Assembly (NCBI GenBank): GCA_031273735.1
Contig: JAISRI010000153.1
Location: 1 to 8,016 of the forward strand
DNA from: Helicobacteraceae bacterium
Lineage (GTDB): Bacteria; Campylobacterota; Campylobacteria; Campylobacterales; SZUA-545
DNA: 8,016 bases
Direction of reading: 5' to 3'
Shown: positions 1 to 5,624 of the stretch, piece by piece
Layout: the number at the start of each line of letters is the position of its first letter
Numbering within the stretch: the first letter of the stretch is position 1
Notes under the pieces: generated by a model
What the model saw: only the letters and a program-made list of their open reading frames with translations
Told to the model about the DNA's origin: nothing
Database searches by the model: none
Position numbers and translations under genes: made by a program

Positions 1-714
1 GATAAAAAAGAGTTAATTTACGAGGGCAAAGGCAAAAAGCTATTTGCCGTAGAGGACGGCGATCTACTGATCGCGGAGTTTAAAGACGATCTAACCGCTT
101 TTAACGCCCAAAAGAGGTCGCAAGAGAGCGGCAAGGGCGCGTTAAACGCCGCGATTAGCGCGAAACTTTTTGGCTTGCTGGAAAAAAACGGCGTAGCGAC
201 GCACCTCGTCAAAACGCTTGATTCGACGAATCATCTGATCAAAAAGACCCAAATTATCCCGATCGAGGTAGTCGTTCGCAACGTGGCGACGGGAAGTCTG
301 ACAAAGCGGCTTGGGATCAAAGAGGGGACAAAGCTGGCGTTTAGCCTCGTCGAGTTTTACTACAAAAACGACGATTTGGGCGATCCGATCTTAAACGACG
401 AACACGCGATCTTGATGAAACTCGCAAGCGACAACGAGCTAAAAACGCTTAAAGAGCTTGCGCGGAAGATCAACTCTGTTCTGCTCCCGTTTTTCGAGTC
501 GATCAAACTACGACTGATCGATTTTAAGGTAGAGTTTGGACGCGATCGAAACGGCGGTATTTTGCTCGCCGACGAGATCAGTCCCGATAGTTGCCGTTTT
601 TGGGACGCTACTAGCGGCGAAAAGCTGGACAAAGATCGCTTTCGCCAAGATTTGGGCGACGTGAAAAGCGCCTATGAAGAGGTGTTAAAACGCATATTAG
701 GAGCTTTGAAATGA
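1..714 (+). CDS. purC: SAICAR synthetase (phosphoribosylaminoimidazole-succinocarboxamide synthase), 5' end cut by window
   Basis: PurC joins CAIR and aspartate, using ATP, to give SAICAR in cytoplasmic purine synthesis. The frame is open from base 1 and begins DKKELIYEGKGKKLF, the family N-terminus with its nucleotide-binding loop, so probably only the start codon and perhaps one more codon are missing. 237 codons are visible, close to the full family length. Both family signatures are present: PIEVVVRNVATGS at visible residues 87-99 and LADEISPDSCRFWD at 189-202. The protein ends DKDRFRQDLG...YEEVLKRILGALK, typical of Campylobacterota PurC. An internal TTG at 175 would remove the ATP-binding end and is not the start. 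The stop overlaps the purS start (ATGA), indicating translational coupling. Family assignment is certain from motifs; only the exact start is unseen. Confidence 0.97.
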   Translation, partial: DKKELIYEGKGKKLFAVEDGDLLIAEFKDDLTAFNAQKRSQESGKGALNAAISAKLFGLLEKNGVATHLVKTLDSTNHLIKKTQIIPIEVVVRNVATGSLTKRLGIKEGTKLAFSLVEFYYKNDDLGDPILNDEHAILMKLASDNELKTLKELARKINSVLLPFFESIKLRLIDFKVEFGRDRNGGILLADEISPDSCRFWDATSGEKLDKDRFRQDLGDVKSAYEEVLKRILGALK

Positions 715-953
715 AAGCGATCGTCAATGTTTTCTTAAAAGAGGGCATTTTAGACCCGCAGGGCAAAGCGACCTTGCACGCTTTGGAAACGCTAGGCTTT
801 TCTAACGTCGGCGAGGTTCGCATAGGCAAACGGATTGTTTTGAAAATCGCGGCGAAAACGATGCAAGAAGCCGAAGAGGAAGCCGAAAAAATGGCAAAAG
901 AAGCGCTTGTAAACGCCGTGATCGAAGACTACTCGATCGAGATCGAGCCATGA
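711..953 (+). CDS. purS: FGAM synthetase subunit PurS
   Basis: PurS is the small structural subunit of the three-part FGAM synthetase (PurS-PurL-PurQ), which converts FGAR and glutamine to FGAM. In characterised systems a PurS dimer bridges the amidotransferase PurQ and the small-type PurL and helps ammonia transfer. The 80-residue length is typical. It opens MKAIVNVFLKEGILDPQGKA, matching the family pattern, and has a helix rich in Glu and Ala at about residues 50-65, then the closing strand IEDYSIEIEP. The start is supported by TAGGAG at 697-702 and by the 4-nt ATGA overlap with purC. The stop overlaps purQ by the same ATGA arrangement. Presence of purS implies a separate small-type purL elsewhere in the genome (inference). 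Confidence 0.95.
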   Translation: MKAIVNVFLKEGILDPQGKATLHALETLGFSNVGEVRIGKRIVLKIAAKTMQEAEEEAEKMAKEALVNAVIEDYSIEIEP

Positions 954-1627
954 CGGCTTCTATTCTCTTGTTCCCGGGCACAAATTGCGAACGCGATACG
1001 ATGCGCGCGTTTGAAAGGGCGGGCGCGAAATGTCTGATCGTCCGCCACGACGAAACCGATCTGCCCCAAAAGACCGATCTAGTCGTTATTGCAGGCGGCT
1101 TTAGCTACGGCGATTATCTGCGTTGCGGCGCGATCGCCCGCTTTGCGCCGATTATGAGATCCGTCGCGTCGTTCGCCAAAGGCGGCGGACGGATTTTGGG
1201 AATATGCAACGGCTTTCAGATATTGTTGGAGGCATTCTTGCTCCCTGGCGCGATGTTAAAAAACGAAAGCCGCCGTTTTATCAGCCGTTACGTTCATTTG
1301 AAGGTATCGTCCGCGAACAATCCATTTTTGAGCAAGTTTAAGGAGTCGCAGATCATCTCTATGCCAATCGCGCACGCCGAAGGCGCTTACTATATCGATC
1401 CAGACGGGTTAAAGGCGCTTTACGACAACGATCAGGTTGCGCTTACCTACTGCGACAAAGAGGGCAAAAGCCTAAATATCAACGGTTCAATCGACAATAT
1501 CGCCGCTATTTCCAATAAAGAGAAAAACGTTTTCGCCCTTATGCCTCACCCCGAACGCGCCGCGAACCCTCTTTTGTCTGAGAGCGCGGACGGACTAACG
1601 TTAATCAAAAGCGTATTGGAGTTTTAA
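950..1627 (+). CDS. purQ: FGAM synthetase glutamine amidotransferase subunit PurQ
   Basis: PurQ hydrolyses glutamine and passes ammonia to PurL for FGAM formation. At 225 residues it has the standard length of a free class I glutamine amidotransferase subunit. It starts with FPGTNCERD (residues 8-16), the PurQ N-terminal signature, followed by AGGFSYGDYLRCGAIAR (48-64). The nucleophile is Cys86 in GICNGFQ, the nucleophile elbow. The rest of the catalytic triad is His200 and Glu202 in MPHPER. The oxyanion region GGFSYGD is intact, so the enzyme should be active. It begins inside the purS stop and ends 1 nt before the next gene, within the purine operon. The PurS/PurQ pair rules out the large single-chain PurL type for this step. 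Confidence 0.97.
   Translation: MTASILLFPGTNCERDTMRAFERAGAKCLIVRHDETDLPQKTDLVVIAGGFSYGDYLRCGAIARFAPIMRSVASFAKGGGRILGICNGFQILLEAFLLPGAMLKNESRRFISRYVHLKVSSANNPFLSKFKESQIISMPIAHAEGAYYIDPDGLKALYDNDQVALTYCDKEGKSLNINGSIDNIAAISNKEKNVFALMPHPERAANPLLSESADGLTLIKSVLEF
1618..1621 (+). promoter_or_regulatory. Ribosome binding site selecting a TTG start
   Basis: GGAG lies 7 nt before TTG at 1629. It supports this TTG as the start of the exported SH3 protein, since the peptide that follows is immediately a signal sequence. The site lies inside the last codons of purQ. Confidence 0.6.
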
Positions 1628-1628
1628 T

Positions 1629-2708
1629 TTGCGTATATTATTACTTACCTTTGTTTTTGCCTTTTCGCTCTTTGCCGAAGAAAGGTTTCTCGCGCCGAAA
1701 ATTCTCTATCTATCTAGCGAGCCGTTGCCAAACGCGCTTTACGTGGGGCAGGTGATCCCCGTCGTCTATAACGCCACGATCACGGAGCGCTACTACGAGC
1801 GGCTTGAAACGAGGATCGGCGGCGACGATAACGGCACGGGAATCAAGCGCGTTAGCGGCGAACCGCGCTGGCTCCGCGTAGATGAAAATCGCCGTCGCTT
1901 GACGATGTATTATCAAATTATCGCGCCTAGAATCGCCTTTCCGCAGGTTGAAGCGGAGATTACGCTTCTCGACGGACAGAGCGACGTAGAGAGCGTCGCG
2001 CCTATCAAGGCTGGCGCGACTAAACTTAGCGTAAATCCGCAGTTTTGCGGCGTGATCGCCGAGAGCTTGGAGGTTTTAGCGTATAAGGTCGAACGCTATA
2101 GCGACACGCAAAATATCTTAGCTATGGAGATTAAAGGCGAATTATCCAATTTGGATAGTTTTTCGTTAGGCGCGATCGCGCAAGAACAGGGTATCGACTT
2201 GAACGATCGTAAACTGCCAACTACGAAAATCGTCTATCACGCGATTATCTCGCCTTCGCTTGAGGAGATCGACTTTAACTACTTCAACCCTTCCAGCGGG
2301 GACTTCAAAAGAATCGCGTTAAAGTTTGATCTTAGCGGCATAGAGGTTAGAAGCGAAACCAATTTAGAGATCAACCCCAACAAACGATCTTTCCCTTGGC
2401 TAAACGTTTTGCTCTTATCGATCGTCTCTTTGACGCTAATCGTCGTATCGATCAAGACGCGAAAATTGATCTTTTTAGGCGTGGCGATCGTAGCGATCGC
2501 CGTTATATTTTGGCTCGCTTTGCGCGAAGAGGAATTAACGATCAAAACGGGCGCGCAGATTAGGCTCTTGCCCACCGCGACAAGCACGCTTTTTTATATC
2601 ACCGATCGTCCTACGCAGGCAAAGATTCTTAAAGAGAACGCCGAATATATCAAAGTCTTATTACCCGACGCAAAAATCGGCTGGGTAAAAAAAGAAGAGA
2701 CGCAATAA
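1629..2708 (+). CDS. Exported, inner-membrane-anchored protein with C-terminal bacterial SH3-like domain
   Basis: Function unknown. 359 residues starting at TTG. Residues 1-16 (MRILLLTFVFAFSLFA) form a Sec signal peptide with likely cleavage before EE. Residues 17-255 are a predicted beta-rich periplasmic part; its opening (ALYVGQVIPVVYNATI) loosely recalls BatD-like oxygen-tolerance proteins, but that is weak. Two membrane helices follow at about 256-275 and 280-298, joined by the basic loop KTRK, which the positive-inside rule places in the cytoplasm. The C-terminal part (about 302-356) ends IGWVKKEE, the typical close of an SH3b domain, and would then be periplasmic, where such domains often bind peptidoglycan (inference). 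It starts 1 nt after purQ. I recall a conserved periplasmic protein gene at this place after purQ in Campylobacter, so the linkage to purine genes may be positional rather than functional. Confidence 0.85.
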   Translation: MRILLLTFVFAFSLFAEERFLAPKILYLSSEPLPNALYVGQVIPVVYNATITERYYERLETRIGGDDNGTGIKRVSGEPRWLRVDENRRRLTMYYQIIAPRIAFPQVEAEITLLDGQSDVESVAPIKAGATKLSVNPQFCGVIAESLEVLAYKVERYSDTQNILAMEIKGELSNLDSFSLGAIAQEQGIDLNDRKLPTTKIVYHAIISPSLEEIDFNYFNPSSGDFKRIALKFDLSGIEVRSETNLEINPNKRSFPWLNVLLLSIVSLTLIVVSIKTRKLIFLGVAIVAIAVIFWLALREEELTIKTGAQIRLLPTATSTLFYITDRPTQAKILKENAEYIKVLLPDAKIGWVKKEETQ

Positions 2709-2719
2709 TCGCGAGATGA

Positions 2720-2742
2720 CGATAAAAAGCGCAGCTTTTTCG
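2720..2742 (+). terminator. Possible weak intrinsic terminator after the purine operon
   Basis: AAAAAGC (2724-2730), loop GCA, then GCTTTTT (2734-2740) form a perfect 7-bp stem. Two further C-G pairs are possible at the base if AT at 2722-2723 bulges. The T run is the 3' arm itself and the stem is mostly A-T, so efficiency is doubtful. Its position 12 nt after the stop codon suits an operon end. Confidence 0.4.
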
Positions 2743-2809
2743 CAAGCGGGGCGTAAATCGCGAAAGAATGCGGGAATAGGGCGGCGGTTTTTGTTTGCGT
2801 TATGAAAAA

Positions 2810-2825
2810 AAACGCTTGAAACGCT
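2810..2825 (+). repeat. Short tandem direct repeat in the argC promoter region
   Basis: AAACGCT occurs at 2810-2816 and again at 2819-2825, with a 9-nt period. The copies surround the possible -35 box, so they could be an operator, but a 7-bp repeat may well arise by chance. Confidence 0.3.
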
Positions 2826-2846
2826 AACGGAAAACTTTAGTATAAT
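2816..2846 (+). promoter_or_regulatory. Sigma-70-type promoter for argC and the following genes
   Basis: A perfect -10 box TATAAT lies at 2841-2846, preceded by TTTAG. A -35-like TTGAAA is at 2816-2821 with 19 nt between, slightly long; Campylobacterota vegetative promoters often depend little on -35. The surroundings are A-rich, and this is the only sizeable gap in the window. Transcription would start near 2853, giving a leader of about 16 nt before the argC start. Confidence 0.6.
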
Positions 2847-2857
2847 CAACAAAAAAC

Positions 2858-2861
2858 GGAG
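2858..2861 (+). promoter_or_regulatory. Ribosome binding site deciding the argC start
   Basis: GGAG here is 7 nt before TTG at 2869 but only 1 nt before the alternative in-frame TTG at 2863. The same 7-nt spacing is seen before the TTG-started gene at 1629. The site therefore favours 2869. Confidence 0.6.
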
Positions 2862-2868
2862 TTTGTCA

Positions 2869-3891
2869 TTGAGCGAAATTAAAACCGCCGTGATCGGCGC
2901 AAGCGGTTTTACGGGTTTGGAGATGATCAAGATATTGTTAAATCACCCGCGCTTTAAGATCGAGTTTTTGGGCGGCTCGGACGGCGGCGAGGAGATAGCC
3001 AAACTTCATCCGTCGCTAGAGGCGGTCTATTCGGCGAAGGTTGAAAAAAGCGAGATTGACGCGATCGCCTCGCGTTGCCAGCTGGCGTTTTTAGCCGTGC
3101 CGCACAAGCGCGCAATGGCGATCGCAAAGGAACTTTTGAATCGCGGCGTGAAAGTCGTCGATCTATCCGCCGATTATCGTTTGGCGCAAGAAACTTATGA
3201 GAAAACATACGGCGTAACGCATAGCGATCCACAAAATCTGGCGCAAGCGGTTTATGGATTGCCGGAGCTTACGGGTAAAAGCGCGATCGCCTCCGCGCGG
3301 CTAGTCGCCAATCCAGGCTGTTATCCCACCGCGTCGATCTTGGCGGTTCTGCCCTTTTTGCCCTACGCCGATCTAAACGCTACGATTATTATCGACGCAA
3401 AAAGCGGCGTTTCAGGCGCCGGCAAGCAGTGCGTCGATCGAACGCATTTTGTAAACGTTAATGAAAACTGCTTTACCTATAGCCCGATCGTCCATCGCCA
3501 CGCGCCCGAAATCCAAGAAAAATTATCGATCGCCGCGAAAAAAAGCGTAGAAATCGTCTTTGTTCCGCATCTTTTGCCAATCACGCGTGGTATGCTCGCT
3601 TCGGTCTATATGCGCCTAAAAAAGCCGATCGGCAATCCGACGCAAATCGCGCGGGAGTTTTACGCCGATCATTCGTTTGTTCGCGTTCGAGAGGATAGCG
3701 TATCGATCAAAAACGCGGCGGGGACGCACTTTTGCGATCTTTTCTGCCGCGTTCATTCCGATACGATCTTTATTCAAACGGCTATCGACAATCTGTTGCG
3801 CGGCGCTTCAAGCGCGGCGATCGCAAACGCGAACCTAATGTTTGATTTACCATACGATACGGCTCTGCCCGCGATCGCGTATGCGCCCTGA
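2869..3891 (+). CDS. argC: N-acetyl-gamma-glutamyl-phosphate reductase
   Basis: ArgC reduces N-acetylglutamyl phosphate to the semialdehyde with NADPH, the third step of arginine synthesis in the cytoplasm. The protein is 340 residues from TTG at 2869, the usual length for the family. The NADP-binding glycine loop GASGFTG lies at residues 10-16. The catalytic cysteine is Cys151 in VANPGCYPTA, the family signature. Further ArgC hallmarks are DAKSGVSGAG (176-185), the histidine motif HRHAPEI (209-215), the segment FVPHLLPITRGML (231-243), and near the end AIDNLLRGASSAAI. All key residues are present, so it should be functional. It is the first gene after the promoter at 2841 and overlaps the next gene by 11 nt. 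No other arg gene is in the window. Five of the ten GCGATCGC palindromes fall in this gene. Confidence 0.95.
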   Translation: MSEIKTAVIGASGFTGLEMIKILLNHPRFKIEFLGGSDGGEEIAKLHPSLEAVYSAKVEKSEIDAIASRCQLAFLAVPHKRAMAIAKELLNRGVKVVDLSADYRLAQETYEKTYGVTHSDPQNLAQAVYGLPELTGKSAIASARLVANPGCYPTASILAVLPFLPYADLNATIIIDAKSGVSGAGKQCVDRTHFVNVNENCFTYSPIVHRHAPEIQEKLSIAAKKSVEIVFVPHLLPITRGMLASVYMRLKKPIGNPTQIAREFYADHSFVRVREDSVSIKNAAGTHFCDLFCRVHSDTIFIQTAIDNLLRGASSAAIANANLMFDLPYDTALPAIAYAP

Positions 3892-4663
3892 TTTGTTTAT
3901 CGGCGCGCCGTCAATAAAAAGCGAAGCGATCTTTCTAGCGGACTCGCATTACAACCCGCTTGGGCGCGAGGAGGTTCTACCGTTTTTGGAGGCGATCGGG
4001 CGCGGCGAAGTGAAAACGCCCCAACTTTTTTTGATGGGCGATATTTGCGACGCGTTAATCGGCAAGTTTCGCTACTGCCGCGCGCGAAACAAACCGATAA
4101 TCGACGCGATCGACGCGATTGCAAAAAGCGGCGCGGAGGTTTGGTATTTTGAAGGCAATCACGATTTCGCGTTGGAAGGCGTTTTTAGCGAGGCGGTTAA
4201 AATCGTCAAAAAGTCCGATCAGCCAAAACGATTTTTGTTTGAAAACGAACGCGTTTGGCTTTTGCACGGCGATTATCGCGTCGAGCTTCGTTACGCCATC
4301 TACGCCGCTTTTATCAGGACGCGCATCGGGCTTGCTTTGACGCACCTTTTCTCGCTCAACTTTTGGGACGATCGGCTGTTAAAATCGATGGAGAAGCGGC
4401 TGTTAAAAAAGCGGTTGCAATACGATATTGCGGACTTTCAAAACAAACGAATAAAAAAAATAGCCGATTTGATCGCTTCGTCGAATATGGTCATAGAGGG
4501 GCATTTTCACCAAAATTGCCGATATAACGTAGAGGAAAGTTTTTTTGGGGGGCGGCGATCTTTGTATTGCAATTTAGCCTCGTTCGCTTGCGAAAAAAGT
4601 TATCTTCGGATACAATCAGAAGAAAACGGCGCGTTTTTGCGCGAAGAGAGATGGGAGCGATAA
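3881..4663 (+). CDS. Calcineurin-like metallophosphoesterase, LpxH-like
   Basis: A two-metal phosphoesterase of 260 residues. All five metal-binding blocks are visible: LADSH (Asp21, His23), MGDICD (Asp54), GNHD (Asn93, His94), LLHGD (His129) and EGHFH (His208, His210). Overall layout and length, including MGDICDALIG against the LGDLFEAWIG of E. coli LpxH, resemble UDP-2,3-diacylglucosamine hydrolases of lipid A synthesis. LpxH has GNRD where this protein has GNHD, so substrate is not established; Campylobacterota are known to use the divergent enzyme LpxJ for this step. No signal peptide is seen; probably cytoplasmic. The ATG at 3881 overlaps argC by 11 nt and lacks a clear Shine-Dalgarno, suggesting coupling. 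An upstream in-frame TTG at 3842 adds 13 residues not resembling the family. I recall a similar gene before cheV in Campylobacter. Family sure, substrate unsure. Confidence 0.85.
   Translation: MRPDLFIGAPSIKSEAIFLADSHYNPLGREEVLPFLEAIGRGEVKTPQLFLMGDICDALIGKFRYCRARNKPIIDAIDAIAKSGAEVWYFEGNHDFALEGVFSEAVKIVKKSDQPKRFLFENERVWLLHGDYRVELRYAIYAAFIRTRIGLALTHLFSLNFWDDRLLKSMEKRLLKKRLQYDIADFQNKRIKKIADLIASSNMVIEGHFHQNCRYNVEESFFGGRRSLYCNLASFACEKSYLRIQSEENGAFLREERWER
4588..4616 (+). promoter_or_regulatory. Candidate internal promoter for cheV-cheA-cheW
   Basis: TTGCGA (4588-4593) and TACAAT (4611-4616) are separated by exactly 17 nt, within an A/T-richer stretch at the 3' end of the phosphoesterase gene. They match the sigma-70 consensus at 4 of 6 and 5 of 6 positions. 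Transcription would start near 4623, about 42 nt before cheV. It lies in coding sequence, so chance is a real possibility. Confidence 0.35.
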
Positions 4664-4664
4664 T

Positions 4665-5615
4665 ATGACGGGCGCTAAAGCGACGGCGTTAAAAACCAGC
4701 TCCAACGAAATGGAGTTAGTCGATTTTCGTATTTTCAAGCAAATAGGCGATCGCGTATACGAGGGTATCTACGGCGTTAACGTGGCGAAGGTTAGGGAGA
4801 TTATCAAGATCCCCACGCTAACGGAACTGCCCGGCGCGCCCGATTATATCGAGGGTATTTTCGATCTGCGCGGCGTGGTGATTCCCGTAGTTAATCTTGC
4901 CAAATGGATGGGAATCAAAACGCTCGATAACGATCGGGAGAAATCCCGCGTGGTCATAGGCGAGTTTAGCAAGATTTTGGTCGGTTTTATCGTCAGCGAG
5001 GCAAAACGTATTCGGCGGATCAGTTGGGCGGACATAGAACCAGCCACATTCTCCGGAGGCGAAGAGGCGCTCGATCGCAACAAGGTAACGGGCGTAACCA
5101 AGATCGAAAACGACGCGGTGCTTTTAATACTCGATTTTGAAAGTATCGTTAAAGATCTAGGGCTTTACCACCCGACAATCAACGTCGATCAGGACGTAGA
5201 GCAGTTTGAGGGCATAGCTATGGTAATCGACGATTCGGCGACGGCGCGCAGGATCGTTAAAACCACGCTGGAAAAAATGGGTATGCGCGCAATCGAAGCG
5301 GTCGATGGAGCGGACGCGCTCGAAAAGCTAAACGAGCTATACGACAAATACGGCGATCGGCTCTCTTCGCAGCTACGCGTGATTGTATCCGACGTAGAAA
5401 TGCCGCGAATGGACGGCTTTCATTTCGCGGCGCACGTTAAAGACGATCCGCGTCTTCAATCGATACCCGTCGTCTTTAACTCGTCGATTAGCGATCGCTT
5501 TAGCGACGTTCGCGGGAAAGAGGCGGGCGGCGAGAGTTATCTAGTTAAGTTTGACGCGAACCAATTTGTGCCAGAGATTATTCGCGTCATTAAAAACCAT
5601 ATTAAGCATCAATAA
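4665..5615 (+). CDS. cheV: Chemotaxis coupling/receiver protein CheV
   Basis: CheV links chemoreceptors to CheA through a CheW-like domain and carries a receiver that CheA can phosphorylate, which is thought to aid adaptation. 316 residues. The CheW-like domain spans about 15-170, with ELVDFRIF, LTELPGAPDYIEGIFDLRG (52-70) and VIPVVNL as characteristic blocks. The receiver spans about 183-315: acidic pair Asp189/Asp190, phospho-acceptor Asp243 in VSDVEMPRMDG, Ser273 at the Thr/Ser switch position, and Lys295 in YLVKFD. All residues needed for phosphorylation are present. GGGAG at 4654-4658 sits 6 nt before the ATG, and the gene starts 1 nt after the phosphoesterase stop. Cytoplasmic, no membrane segments. 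The cheV-cheA-cheW order is typical of Campylobacterota, where no separate CheZ-type system is needed for this gene to act. Confidence 0.96.
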   Translation: MTGAKATALKTSSNEMELVDFRIFKQIGDRVYEGIYGVNVAKVREIIKIPTLTELPGAPDYIEGIFDLRGVVIPVVNLAKWMGIKTLDNDREKSRVVIGEFSKILVGFIVSEAKRIRRISWADIEPATFSGGEEALDRNKVTGVTKIENDAVLLILDFESIVKDLGLYHPTINVDQDVEQFEGIAMVIDDSATARRIVKTTLEKMGMRAIEAVDGADALEKLNELYDKYGDRLSSQLRVIVSDVEMPRMDGFHFAAHVKDDPRLQSIPVVFNSSISDRFSDVRGKEAGGESYLVKFDANQFVPEIIRVIKNHIKHQ

Positions 5616-5624
5616 GGACACGTT

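Larger units (their letters stand above)
1130..5498. repeat. Dispersed palindrome GCGATCGC (HIP1-like), ten copies
   Basis: Exact copies start at 1130, 2172, 2493, 3061, 3118, 3283, 3817, 3871, 4747 and 5491. The coordinates given here span the first to the last copy, not a continuous element. About 0.12 copies would be expected in 8 kb under uniform composition. Eight of ten are in frame as Ala-Ile-Ala (GCG ATC GCN) and two encode Asp-Arg, so codon and dipeptide preference explain part of the excess. All lie in genes, five of them in argC. The 8-mer is the one called HIP1 in cyanobacteria. Confidence 0.75.

Noticed and set aside
175..177. Start of purC at an internal TTG
   Set aside because: The same frame is open upstream to base 1 and encodes the conserved PurC N-terminus, so the gene enters from outside the window.
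2797..2815. Inverted repeat GCGTT...AACGC as a terminator
   Set aside because: The stem is only 5 bp with a 9-nt loop and no T tract follows; it overlaps the promoter region.
2863..2868. Alternative argC start at TTG 2863 (two extra codons)
   Set aside because: It would lie only 1 nt after GGAG; TTG at 2869 has the proper 7-nt spacing and gives the usual N-terminus.
3842..3880. Longer phosphoesterase starting at TTG 3842
   Set aside because: The added 13 residues do not resemble the family and have no ribosome binding site; ATG at 3881 leads directly into the conserved N-terminal region.
4373..4408. Direct repeat CGGCTGTTAAAA at 4373 and 4397
   Set aside because: It is an in-frame repeat of an Arg-Leu-Leu-Lys unit in a basic helix of the phosphoesterase and needs no mobile or regulatory explanation.
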